From Lysobacter capsici (lineage in GTDB: Bacteria > Pseudomonadota > Gammaproteobacteria > Xanthomonadales > Xanthomonadaceae), in the NCBI RefSeq assembly GCF_018732085.1, contig NZ_CP076103.1:3224001-3288000 (forward strand): DNA of 64,000 nucleotides. The letters run 5' to 3'. Shown here in pieces: positions 7,849-15,656 of the stretch. Under the pieces are notes generated by a model, which worked only from the letters and a program-made list of their open reading frames with translations, made no database searches and was not told where the DNA came from. Position numbers and translations under genes: made by a program. Every line of letters starts with the position of its first letter. Position 1 is the first letter of the stretch.

Positions 7849-8535
7849 ATGAGCCGATACTTCTCCGATGCCAGCTTCAAGTTCCTGCGTTCGCTGGCGC
7901 GCAACAACAATCGCGAATGGTTCCACGAGCACAAGGCCGCCTACGAAAGCCATGTGCGCGGCCCGTTCCTGCGCCTGCTGACCGATCTGCAGCCGGCCCT
8001 GGCGGAAATCAGCCCGCATTACCGCAGCGAACCCAAGAACGTCGGCGGCTCGCTGTTCCGCATCCATCGCGACACCCGCTTCGCCAACGACAAGGCGCCG
8101 TACAAGAGCTGGCAGGGCGCGCGCCTGTTCCATGAGCGCAAGCGCCAGGTCGAAGCGCCGTCGTTCTATATCCACCTGCAGGGCGGCGAATGCTTCATCG
8201 CCTCGGGCGTGTGGCATCCCGAACCCGATTCGCTGCGCAAGATCCGCCACTTCGTGCTCGACAACCCGGGCAGTTGGAAGGCGGCCGCGCACGATCCAAA
8301 ATTCCGCAAGCGCTACGACCTCGACGACAGCGAGATGCTGACCCGCGCGCCGCGCGGTTTCCCGGCCGAGTTCGAATTCGCCGAGGACTTGCGACGCAAG
8401 AACTTCGTGGCCTTGCGATCGATCGACGACGAAACGATGACCGGGCCGCGGCTGCTCAAGACGCTGGAGAAGGATCTGGCGGGATTGGCGCCGTTTACCG
8501 ATTATTTGTGTGCGGCGTTGGATCTGGAGTTCTGA
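7849..8535 (+). CDS. DUF2461 family protein
   Basis: 228-residue cytosolic protein of the DUF2461 family (function not established). The longer frame from 7711 is rejected because homologous sequence begins at MSRYFSDASFKFLRSLARNNNREWFHEHK. Other family hallmarks are GGSLFRIHRDTRFANDKAPYK and FYIHLQGGECFIASGVWHPE. No signal peptide or membrane segment. A 190-base gap separates it from sbcB, so it probably has its own promoter. Confidence 0.9.
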   Translation: MSRYFSDASFKFLRSLARNNNREWFHEHKAAYESHVRGPFLRLLTDLQPALAEISPHYRSEPKNVGGSLFRIHRDTRFANDKAPYKSWQGARLFHERKRQVEAPSFYIHLQGGECFIASGVWHPEPDSLRKIRHFVLDNPGSWKAAAHDPKFRKRYDLDDSEMLTRAPRGFPAEFEFAEDLRRKNFVALRSIDDETMTGPRLLKTLEKDLAGLAPFTDYLCAALDLEF

Positions 8536-8574
8536 GACCTGGCGGTTGCTTGGATTGCTGCGGTTCTGGCGCGT

Positions 8575-8847
8575 AAAAGCAAATCCCTCCTGCCCCCCTT
8601 TTTCAAAGGGGGGGGGAACAGCAAAGGCCGCTGCCACTGGTCACATCGCCTAACGCGAATCACCGTTTCCAGCGAGCATCACTTAGCTCATCGCGAATCG
8701 TCGAGTCACCGTACGCGCCGCAAATCCTGTAGCTCATCACGAATCCCATACCCTTCGCGAATCACATAGCCCACTTTGAAAAAGGGGGCGAGCGCCCGGC
8801 GCACGCACGAAGCCTCGAACCTCCCTCAGCGCGGGGGATTTGCTTTT
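8575..8847. repeat. Repeat unit bounded by AAAAGCAAATCC / GGATTTGCTTTT
   Basis: A 273-bp intergenic unit with 12-bp inverted termini. Just inside each end is a C/G-run element: CCCCCCTTTTTCAAAGGGGGG (8593-8613, itself a hairpin) and CCCACTTTGAAAAAGGGGGCG near 8770. The core (about 8640-8770) holds four degenerate copies of TCGCGAATC. Related ends occur at 14391-14456 and 38050-38398. No open reading frame of its own; it fills most of the 474-base gap between DUF2461 and the MFS gene. Confidence 0.75.
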
Positions 8848-9009
8848 GCGACGCCGGCGCACCAACGGCCAAGCCTGCTTCCTTAGCGCACGACAGTCCG
8901 CCGTAAGCAGCCCTGCGAAAATCGACGCGAACACGCAGGCAACCGCACCCAGACCGCCCCACGCTTCCGGTATCGTGACCGCTCCGCCCCACACCGCCGC
9001 GAGCCGCGC

Positions 9010-10167
9010 TTGTCCCCCGCCGAATTCCGTCGCTACGCGCTGTTCTACCTGGGCTACTACGGCGCGCTGGGCGCCTACACGCCGTACATCGGCCGCTGGG
9101 TCAGCGCCAACGGCCACGGCGGCTATGCGGTCGGCGCGATGCTGGCGCTGTGGTACGGCGGCCGCATCCTGGCGCCGCCGACCTGGGCGCGGCAGGTCGC
9201 GCGCAGCCGCGCACCGGGGCACTGGCTGGTCGCCGGCTGCGCCCTGGCGCTGGCGGTGTTCGCCGGTTTCACCCGTTTCGACCACGGCCCCATGCTGTTC
9301 GTGGTCATGGGCGTGTTCGCGCTGTTCTTCAACGCGGTGATGCCGCAGTTCGAGGCGATGACCTTGAACGCGCTGGGCACGCGCAATCACGACTACGGCA
9401 AGATCCGCATGTGGGGATCGGTCGGTTTTCTGCTGGTCGCGGCGAGCTACGGCTGGCTGCTCGATCGGCTGGGCAACGATGCTTTCGTCTGGCTCACCCT
9501 GCCGTGGCTGGCCTTGACCGCCGCGGCCGCGTGGCTGCACCGCGCCGATCCGCCCTCGCCCGCGATCGATCCGGGCGTGGCGCGCGAACGCCTGTGGCGA
9601 CGCCCGGGCACGCGCGGCCTGCTGTGTACCGCGTTGCTGATGCAACTGGGCTTCGGCCCGTTCTATGTGTTCTACACCCTGCAACTGCAGGCGCACGGCC
9701 ACGACGGTTTCGCGGTCGGGCTGCTGTGGGCGATCGGGGTGATCTGCGAGATCGCGATGTTCTGGCAGGCGCCGCGCCTGGTGCAACGCTTCGGCGCGCA
9801 CAAGCTGATGTCGGCGTGTCTGCTCGCGACCGCGCTGCGCTGGACGCTGGTGGCCTTGTTCGCCGATTCCTTCGCCTGGATGGCATTGGCGCAGACCGGG
9901 CATGCGTTGAGCTTCGCCGCGTTCCACGCCGGCTGTATGCGGCGCATGGCCGAGTTGTTCCCGGCGCGGCGCGACATGGCCTCGGCGCAGGGGATGCTGT
10001 ACGGCTTCAGCGGCGGCATCGGCGGCGTGCTCGGCGCTGGCATGGCGGCATTCGCCTGGCAGCACGGCGGCGGTACCGCGGCGTTCGTGGCCGGTGCGGG
10101 TTGCGCGCTGATCGCGTTGTGCGTGCACCTGGCCACGCAGCGATTTGCGCGGTCGGTTCCCGCCTGA
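9010..10167 (+). CDS. MFS transporter, PPP/HcaT-like (MFS_1_like)
   Basis: 385-residue inner-membrane protein with about 12 hydrophobic segments. The N-terminus RRYALFYLGYYGALGAYTPYIGRW is typical of the phenylpropionate permease/nucleoside symporter group, in which the first helix starts within ten residues. The start is TTG at 9010; no in-frame ATG gives a complete first helix. A conserved-looking IRMWGSVGFLLVAASYGWLLDRLG follows helix 4. Substrate is unknown. It stands alone between repeat-rich regions. Confidence 0.85.
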   Translation: MSPAEFRRYALFYLGYYGALGAYTPYIGRWVSANGHGGYAVGAMLALWYGGRILAPPTWARQVARSRAPGHWLVAGCALALAVFAGFTRFDHGPMLFVVMGVFALFFNAVMPQFEAMTLNALGTRNHDYGKIRMWGSVGFLLVAASYGWLLDRLGNDAFVWLTLPWLALTAAAAWLHRADPPSPAIDPGVARERLWRRPGTRGLLCTALLMQLGFGPFYVFYTLQLQAHGHDGFAVGLLWAIGVICEIAMFWQAPRLVQRFGAHKLMSACLLATALRWTLVALFADSFAWMALAQTGHALSFAAFHAGCMRRMAELFPARRDMASAQGMLYGFSGGIGGVLGAGMAAFAWQHGGGTAAFVAGAGCALIALCVHLATQRFARSVPA

Positions 10168-10560
10168 GATCACCACCGCGCTACAGCGAACGCTAAGTCC
10201 GCATCATCGTTCAACCGGTTTCCACATGCTCGATGCGGCTTCCTGGCCCGCGCCTGCGCCGTCGATGCGGCCGGATGAAACGCGCCGCACTCGCCTTTGT
10301 CGGACATCGCGCTGACGTGGCGTGTTGCGATGGTCCCCGGCGCCCACTTACGCTGGCGTTTACCGCAACTGTGCGCGCCGTCGTTTCGCGATCGACCCGC
10401 GATCACGCTTTGCCTGCATTGCATGGCGCATTGCCGCATGACAGCAACATTCGGCTACGTATGCTCGGTCGACCGCCGCGCAGGGACGCCGCGGCCAACG
10501 ACCGGGGGCATGCGGGCACGACGCCGGCGGCAGGACGTTCTCGGCAATCGTGGAGGATTC
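10168..10560. other. 393-base gap with no recognised feature
   Basis: Between the MFS gene and the secreted hydrolase. GC-rich, no open frame with homology, no strong hairpin with a T-run and no repeat family member. It must contain the promoter of the hydrolase operon, but no convincing -35/-10 pair stands out. A strong GGAGG ribosome site sits at its right end. Confidence 0.5.
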
Positions 10561-11454
10561 ATGGACAAGTGTTCAATCGCGTCGCGGCCCTTGGTCGCGG
10601 CGATGCTGGCGGCCGCGTCGTTGATGGCCGCGCCGGTGGCCGCGAGCGCCGCCGCCACCGGCGTCGCCTTCGTTCACGGGACCGGCAATCAGAGCAATGC
10701 GTATCAGGACTACTGGCAGCCGGCGATGGTCGACAGCGTGCGCGGCGGCCTGGCCAATCCGTCCAATTACGTCGTCATCAACTGCGATTTCGAGCAGTAC
10801 ATGTGGGACAGCCGCGCCGCCGGTTGCCTCGCCCAGCAGCTGACCAGTTTCATCAGCGCCAAGGGCATCACCCAGCTGATCGTGATCACCCATTCCAACG
10901 GCGGCAACGTGATGCGCTGGATCATGTCGAACCCGACCTACGACAGCCGCTATCCCAACATCATCAGCAAGATCGTGCGGGTCAACGCGATCGCGCCGTC
11001 CTCGGCCGGCACGCCGCTGGCCGATGCGGCGATGAACGGCAACGGTTTCGAACAGGCGGTGGGCTGGTTGCTGGGCTACAAGTCCGACGCGGTGAAGATG
11101 CAGCAGGTCAGCTGGATGGCGACCTACAACGCCAACAATCTGTACGGCACCGCCGGCCGTCCGGCGCTGCCGAAAACCTTCCGCAGCGTGGTCGGCACCG
11201 ACGTGGATTCCTCGCCGTTCGACAGCGACAGCTACTGCGGCGGCTATCCCGAGAACGTCGGCCTGGAAACCACCCAGAACTGGTTGAACAGCTGTTCCGA
11301 CGGTTTTCTCAACTGCACCAGCCAGTCGGCCGCGGGCAGCGTGTGGTTCCAGGACAAGCAGCGCACCGCCGGCGCCGAACCGCTCAGCCACAACCAGAGC
11401 CGGCGCGCGTGCTTCAACCTCAACACCATCCTGCGCAGCGACATGACCCCATGA
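10561..11454 (+). CDS. Secreted alpha/beta-hydrolase (lipase/esterase-like)
   Basis: 297-residue exported protein. The ATG at 10561 has a perfect GGAGG seven bases upstream and is followed by a signal peptide of about 30 residues ending VAASAAA; the open frame extending to 10297 is not coding. FVHGTGN (37-43) resembles the oxyanion-hole HG motif and THSNGGN (110-116) is a nucleophile elbow with Ser112, in which Thr replaces the first Gly of GxSxG. A C-terminal His in PLSHNQ may complete the triad. Four or more cysteines in DSDSYCGGY, LNSCSDGFLNC suggest disulfides. Substrate is unknown. It is translationally adjacent to a DUF4785-like partner. Confidence 0.75.
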   Translation: MDKCSIASRPLVAAMLAAASLMAAPVAASAAATGVAFVHGTGNQSNAYQDYWQPAMVDSVRGGLANPSNYVVINCDFEQYMWDSRAAGCLAQQLTSFISAKGITQLIVITHSNGGNVMRWIMSNPTYDSRYPNIISKIVRVNAIAPSSAGTPLADAAMNGNGFEQAVGWLLGYKSDAVKMQQVSWMATYNANNLYGTAGRPALPKTFRSVVGTDVDSSPFDSDSYCGGYPENVGLETTQNWLNSCSDGFLNCTSQSAAGSVWFQDKQRTAGAEPLSHNQSRRACFNLNTILRSDMTP

Positions 11455-11465
11455 GGCCGACGACC

Positions 11466-12641
11466 ATGCGAACCCTTTTGACTCTCGCCCTGCTCGCCGC
11501 GCTGTCGAACGCACACGCCGCCGATGCGCCGATGCTGCCGGCGACGGCCTCCGATCAAGTGCCGCAGCGTCTGGCGGTGCTGGCCGCGCCCAAGAGCGCG
11601 GCCGAACGCGCGCCGGTGCAGTTTTCCTGGGCGCTCGATCCCGACGCCGCGCTGACCAGCGACGCCAAACCGGCGGTGATCGAAAGCCGCGAGTACTGGC
11701 AGGAAACCGACGGCGCGGCGTTGCAACGCGGCCTGGACATCGCCACCAGCGCGCCGGGCGCCTTGATCCGGGTCAGCCCGGTCACTGGCGCGGCCAAGGT
11801 CTCGGCCGACGCGGTGCAGATCAGCCGCGCCGGACGCGCGGTCAGCGCGGCCAAGCGCACCGACGCGGCGCAACTGCAGTCCGCCGGTCTGGCGGTCGGC
11901 GAAGGCACCGCTGCGGTCCAGCTCGCCGACGACGCCGGCGCCGGGCATTACGCAGTGCAGGTCGCGCAGGCGCGTGGCCGCTACGTGGTGCATGTGTTCG
12001 AACCGCGCAGCGAGGTACGCCTGCTCGCGGCCCTGAGCCACGACCATGGTCTGGCCGGTACCCGCCGCGAAGTGGTGGTCGATCTGCAACGCGGCGATAC
12101 CCGGCTCAAGGCCCAGGGCGGTGCGTTGCTGGTTGCGCCGTCGGGTCGCAGCTGGCCGCTTAGCCTGAAGGACGGCGGCGACGGTCGACTGCGCGCGGCG
12201 GTGACCTTGCCGACCGATGCCGGCGAGCAACCACCGGGCTTGTGGGAGGTGCAGGTGTTCGCCGGCGACGGCGAAATCCAGCGCGATGCGCGCACCGCGA
12301 TCGCGGTGGCGCAGCCGACCGCCAGGCTCGACGGCGGCTATCGTTTCGACGCGGCCAAGCTGAGTTTCGACCTGCCGTTGCGCGCGGCCTCGCCGGGCCG
12401 CTACGAAGTGCGCGGCACCTTGTACGCCACCGGTCCCGGCCGCGCACTGCGTCCGGTCGCGATCGCGCACAGCGCGCGCTGGCTGGACGGCGGCGCCGGC
12501 CGGATCGAACTCGCCTTCGATCGCGCACAACTGGCCAAGGGCTATGGCGCGCCATATGAGCTGCGCGATGTCGAGCTCAACGATCAGAGCCGACTGGCGC
12601 CGGTGGAGCGTCGTCAGCGGGTGGCGCGGATCGCGCGTTGA
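11466..12641 (+). CDS. Exported DUF4785-like protein
   Basis: 391-residue periplasmic or secreted protein. An ATG at 11451 overlaps the upstream stop, but the ATG at 11466 has a GAGG ribosome site and gives a clean 18-residue signal peptide (MRTLLTLALLAALSNAHA). The mature part is beta-rich with no cysteines and looks like two or three immunoglobulin-like domains (VQFSWALDPD, then RREVVVDLQRGDTRLKAQGG, then GRYEVRGTLYATG). The family assignment is from overall pattern and is tentative. Pairing with the hydrolase suggests shared secretion or a common envelope substrate. Confidence 0.65.
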   Translation: MRTLLTLALLAALSNAHAADAPMLPATASDQVPQRLAVLAAPKSAAERAPVQFSWALDPDAALTSDAKPAVIESREYWQETDGAALQRGLDIATSAPGALIRVSPVTGAAKVSADAVQISRAGRAVSAAKRTDAAQLQSAGLAVGEGTAAVQLADDAGAGHYAVQVAQARGRYVVHVFEPRSEVRLLAALSHDHGLAGTRREVVVDLQRGDTRLKAQGGALLVAPSGRSWPLSLKDGGDGRLRAAVTLPTDAGEQPPGLWEVQVFAGDGEIQRDARTAIAVAQPTARLDGGYRFDAAKLSFDLPLRAASPGRYEVRGTLYATGPGRALRPVAIAHSARWLDGGAGRIELAFDRAQLAKGYGAPYELRDVELNDQSRLAPVERRQRVARIAR

Positions 12642-12665
12642 TTCGATCGTGCTGTCGCGGCAAAA

Positions 12666-12789
12666 GCCCCTCTTCCGCTCTGCGGGAGAGGGGTTGGGGT
12701 GAGGGAACGCGAGATCGAACGCCAAGCATCGAGCTTTCGCGCAGCCCTCATCCGCCCTTCGGACACCTTCTCCCGCATGCCGGAGAAGG
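12666..12789. repeat. Inverted doublet of CTCTCCCGC/GCGGGAGAG repeats
   Basis: CCTCTTCCGCTCTGCGGGAGAGG followed by TTGGGGTGAGGG (12666-12705), then the opposite orientation CCCTCATCCGCCC...CCTTCTCCCGCATGCCGGAGAAGG (12745-12789). It is the same family as 19164-19283, 31276-31375 and 53637-53674. It occupies the gap between the DUF4785 and DUF2939 genes. Confidence 0.85.
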
Positions 12790-12906
12790 ACTCCGGCGTG
12801 GCACCCGCGCAAGGCCGAGGGTGCCGCGCGCTTGCGGCTCTTCCTGCTTAAGCCCCGGTAACGCCAACAGCGCTACCCTGGCCATCCGCAACCCGGACTG
12901 CCTTCG

Positions 12907-13458
12907 ATGAAGAAATGGATCGCCCTGTTCGTCCTCGTCCTGGCCCTGCTGCTCGGCTACGTCGCCGCGGGCCCGTTCCTCACCGTCCATGCGATCCGCA
13001 CCGCGGTCAAGGAAGGCAATACCGGCGAGTTGTCCAAGCACGTCGACTTCGCCGCGATCCGGCTCAGCCTGAAGGCGCAGGTCGAGGACTACATCGTCCG
13101 TCGCGCTGGTCCGCAGGTGCAGTCCAGCCTGTTCGGCGCGCTGGGCCTGAGCGTGGCCAGCGGTCTGGCCGGCACCGCGGTCGACGCGATCGCCACGCCG
13201 ATGGGCATCGGCGCGGTGCTCGAAGGCCGCAAGGTGTTCAAGCGCTTCGACGGCAGCGCCGCCCGCCGCGACGCCTACGAACCGGTGGCGCCGGCCGAGC
13301 CGCTCAAGGACCTGCAGTACCGGTTCGAATCGCCATCGCGCTTCACCGCCACGGTCAACAACGCCGACGGCGATCCGGTGGTGTTCGTGCTGACCCGCGA
13401 CGGCCTGAGCTGGCAGGTCACCGACGTGCGGCTGCCGCTGGACAAGCTGCTGCCCTGA
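12907..13458 (+). CDS. DUF2939 family protein
   Basis: 183-residue protein with one N-terminal hydrophobic segment (residues 5-26), probably an inner-membrane anchor or uncleaved signal, and a soluble periplasmic domain. The pattern GPFLTVHAIRTAVKEGNTGELSKHVDFAAIRLSLKAQV is typical of DUF2939. No function is known for the family. It is monocistronic between a repeat doublet and the LprI-like gene. Confidence 0.88.
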   Translation: MKKWIALFVLVLALLLGYVAAGPFLTVHAIRTAVKEGNTGELSKHVDFAAIRLSLKAQVEDYIVRRAGPQVQSSLFGALGLSVASGLAGTAVDAIATPMGIGAVLEGRKVFKRFDGSAARRDAYEPVAPAEPLKDLQYRFESPSRFTATVNNADGDPVVFVLTRDGLSWQVTDVRLPLDKLLP

Positions 13459-13658
13459 GTCGGCCGCCCCCGATCGGACGGCCGACCAGGAAGGCCCAAG
13501 CCTCGCACCGATCCGTGGTCCCGGACGCGCTCGCGCTGGCCTGCGTATTGCGACAGCGTGCATACTTCGCGCGGGCCCGCTTCGGTTAACCGCGGCGGGC
13601 TGGGACAGGCTAGTCCCGTATCGATCGCCACCTCAGTACCCCTTTGGACAGGAACGCC

Positions 13659-14048
13659 ATGAAAACCATCTTCTGCGCCGCGGCGCTCGGCCTGCTCGGC
13701 CTCGCCTCTTTCGCCGCCAACGCCCAGGGCGAGTGCGACAAGTACCGCACCAGTTACGACAAGACCTACTGCTTCGCCAAGCTGTTCCTGGAATCGGACA
13801 AGGAACTCAACACCGCCTACAAGGATCTGCGCGCGGTGGCCAAGGAAGCCGCGAACCAGAAGCTCAAGGCGACCCAGCTGGACTGGATCAAGTACCGCGA
13901 CGCCACCTGCGAGTCGTCGGGCAGCATCAACGTCGACTGCAACTATCGGGTCAACCGCGAGCGCACCGAGTACCTGCGCGACCGCGCCCGCGAGTGCAAG
14001 GCCGGCACCTGCCGCGACGAGATGATCGGCAAGAAGTCCTGGAACTGA
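13659..14048 (+). CDS. LprI/DUF1311-like exported Cys-rich protein
   Basis: 129-residue exported protein. The start at 13659 follows GGACAGGAACG and gives a 22-residue signal peptide ending FAANA. The mature part carries six cysteines (CDKY, TYCFAK, ATCESS, DCNYR, RECK, TCRDE), predicted to form three disulfides, and the pattern LNTAYKDLRAVAK...QLDWIKYRDATCE of the lysozyme-inhibitor LprI N-terminal family. It may protect the envelope from lysozyme, but many DUF1311 proteins have no assigned role. A good rho-independent terminator follows. Confidence 0.8.
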   Translation: MKTIFCAAALGLLGLASFAANAQGECDKYRTSYDKTYCFAKLFLESDKELNTAYKDLRAVAKEAANQKLKATQLDWIKYRDATCESSGSINVDCNYRVNRERTEYLRDRARECKAGTCRDEMIGKKSWN

Positions 14049-14136
14049 TCCGATCGCGGGCGCCTCGTCCGGGTTCGCGGTGATCGACGCGATGGATTGA
14101 GGGCGTTCGACGGTTCGACGGTTCGACAAAATAGAC

Positions 14137-14168
14137 AACGGCGGGCCGGAAACGGCCTGCCGTTTTTT
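14137..14168 (+). terminator. Rho-independent terminator after LprI-like gene
   Basis: Stem AACGGCGGGCCG / CGGCCTGCCGTT (one mismatch) with a GAAA loop, followed by TTTTTT. It lies 89 bases after the stop and just after three tandem copies of TTCGACGG. Confidence 0.9.
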
Positions 14169-14252
14169 GTGCGGGCCGTTGCGTGAAGCGACGCTGCGCG
14201 TTCGTAGATCAGGCCTGGGAGCGGTCCGCGTCCACGGCTTGCGCCGGCAGGT

Positions 14253-14349
14253 GATGTGTCGCGGTCGCGGCTCGCGCCGCTCCTACAGGTGGAAACGAAT
14301 TTTCGATCGTGCCCTGTAAGAGCGGCGCGAGCCGCGACCGCGACACATC
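14253..14349. repeat. REPIN-like inverted pair of GTAGGAGCGGCG repeats
   Basis: Arm 14253-14288 and arm 14314-14349 are inverted copies with one mismatch over 36 bases; each contains CGCGGTCGCGGCTCGCGCCGCTC. They are separated by 25 unrelated bases. Further single copies lie within the tandem array at 36577-36931. Confidence 0.88.
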
Positions 14350-14390
14350 GACCACCGCTAAGGCAATCGCAAACTGCATGGCGCCGACAA

Positions 14391-14456
14391 CCCGCTTTTG
14401 CCCGCTTCGCAAAAGGGGGCGGCGAGCGCGCAGCGGCCGCGGGGGATTGCTTTTGC
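14391..14456. repeat. Short member of the AGCAAATCCCC repeat family
   Basis: CCCGCTTCGCAAAAGGGGGCG followed by GCGGCCGCGGGGGATTGCTTTTGC, closely matching the right-hand end of the unit at 8575-8847. The left-hand end is missing or degraded (GCAATCGCAAA near 14363). Confidence 0.7.
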
Positions 14457-14508
14457 TTCTAACGCAACCGCCAACTATCAATCGCGCTCAGGCAACCGAC
14501 CGCGCAGT

Positions 14509-15429
14509 TCAGCGATTCGCAACCCCATGCGGCACATGCCCCGCCGCGACGTGATCGCGCGCCGACAGGATGTTGTGCTCGGAATCGTCGAAGAAGATGT
14601 CGGCGCCGAACGCTTCCAGGAACGGCCCTTTCGAACGGCCGCCCAGGAACAGCGCTTCGTCCAGGCGGACGCCCCAGTCGCGCAGGGTGCGGATCACACG
14701 CTCGTGCGCCGGCACCGAGCGCGCGGTGACCAGGGCGGTGCGGATCGGCGCGTCCTGGCCGACCGGGAAGGCCTTCTGCAGGCGATGCAAGGCATCCAGG
14801 AAGCCACGGAACGGGCCGCCCGACAGCGGTTCGCCGGCGTGGCTGCGCTCGTGTTCGGCGAATGCGGCCAGGCCGCCTTCGCGCGAGACCCGCTCGCCTT
14901 CGTCGTCGAAGATCACCGCGTCGCCGTCGAAGGCGATGCGCAGTTGGTCCGGACGCAGATGCGGCGCCAGCTTGGAGCTGCGGGTCGACGGCAGCAGGGT
15001 CGCCGCGGCGACACCGGCGGCGAGCGCGGCGCTGACGTCCTCGGCGTTGGCCGACAGGAACAGGTCGGCGCCGAACGGGCGGATGTAGGGAAACGGCGGT
15101 GCGCCGTTGCTGAAGGCGGCGCGCTTGATCGACAGGCCGTGGTGGGCGATCGAATTGAAGATGCGCAGGCCGCTGTCGGCCGAATTGCGCGAAATCAGGA
15201 TCACCTCGACCCGCGGCGCCTCCGGCGGCGCGCCTTCGTTGAGCGCGAGCAGCTTGCGCACCAGCGGAAAGGCGATGCCCGGGCGCAGCACGTCGTCCTC
15301 GTGCTCGCGCTGGAAGTCGGCATAGGCGTCGATGCCCTCGCGTTCGAACAGCGAATGGCTCTCTTCCATGTCGAACAGGGTTCGCGAGGAGATCGCGACG
15401 ATAAGGGGGTCGGCATCACGGTCGGGCAT
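14509..15429 (-). CDS. 5'-nucleotidase (NT5C1-like)
   Basis: 306-residue cytosolic protein of the 5'-nucleotidase family related to animal NT5C1 (PF06189), expected to dephosphorylate nucleoside monophosphates. Characteristic segments are LIVAISSRTLFDMEESH (9-25), VEVILISRNSADSGLRIFNSI, LRIAFDGDAVIFDDEGERV (the HAD-like DxD region) and the C-terminal FGADIFFDDSEHN. The start at 15429 gives the usual N-terminus. It is convergent with the region downstream of the LprI-like gene, with no operon partner. Confidence 0.9.
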   Translation of the reverse strand: MPDRDADPLIVAISSRTLFDMEESHSLFEREGIDAYADFQREHEDDVLRPGIAFPLVRKLLALNEGAPPEAPRVEVILISRNSADSGLRIFNSIAHHGLSIKRAAFSNGAPPFPYIRPFGADLFLSANAEDVSAALAAGVAAATLLPSTRSSKLAPHLRPDQLRIAFDGDAVIFDDEGERVSREGGLAAFAEHERSHAGEPLSGGPFRGFLDALHRLQKAFPVGQDAPIRTALVTARSVPAHERVIRTLRDWGVRLDEALFLGGRSKGPFLEAFGADIFFDDSEHNILSARDHVAAGHVPHGVANR

Positions 15430-15500
15430 GACGGGTATTGTGGCAGGAGTGAGTGGGCAGGAGTGAGGAACGAATAAGAGCGCGCTGGCGCGCCTTTTTC

Positions 15501-15532
15501 GCCGACGCCTCGAAACTCGGCCATGCCTGAAG
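15501..15532 (+). pseudogene. Remnant of an amino-acid permease 5' end
   Basis: These 32 bases match 15684-15716 inside the downstream permease with one substitution and one missing base. Read in the permease frame they give ADASKLGHA and then a stop created by the missing base. The piece sits 156 bases before the intact permease start. It is too short to be a gene. It is best read as a decayed or duplicated permease start. Confidence 0.65.
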
Positions 15533-15656
15533 CCACCTCAGCCGGTAAAGGCAGGAATGCGGAACGAGTGAGCCCGCCCTACTCACGCCTCTCCCCTCGT
15601 TTCTGCTTTCCGCCTCCTGCTATCGTTCCGCACCGCCTCCTGGCCCGGAACCGCCC

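Noticed and set aside
10297..10560. N-terminal extension of the secreted hydrolase
   Set aside because: The ATG at 10561 has a perfect GGAGG site and begins a signal peptide; the extension has no homology.
10233..11465. Long open frame running through the hydrolase into the DUF4785-like gene
   Set aside because: Its first 410 codons are out of frame with the hydrolase and have no domain; only the part after 11466 is coding.
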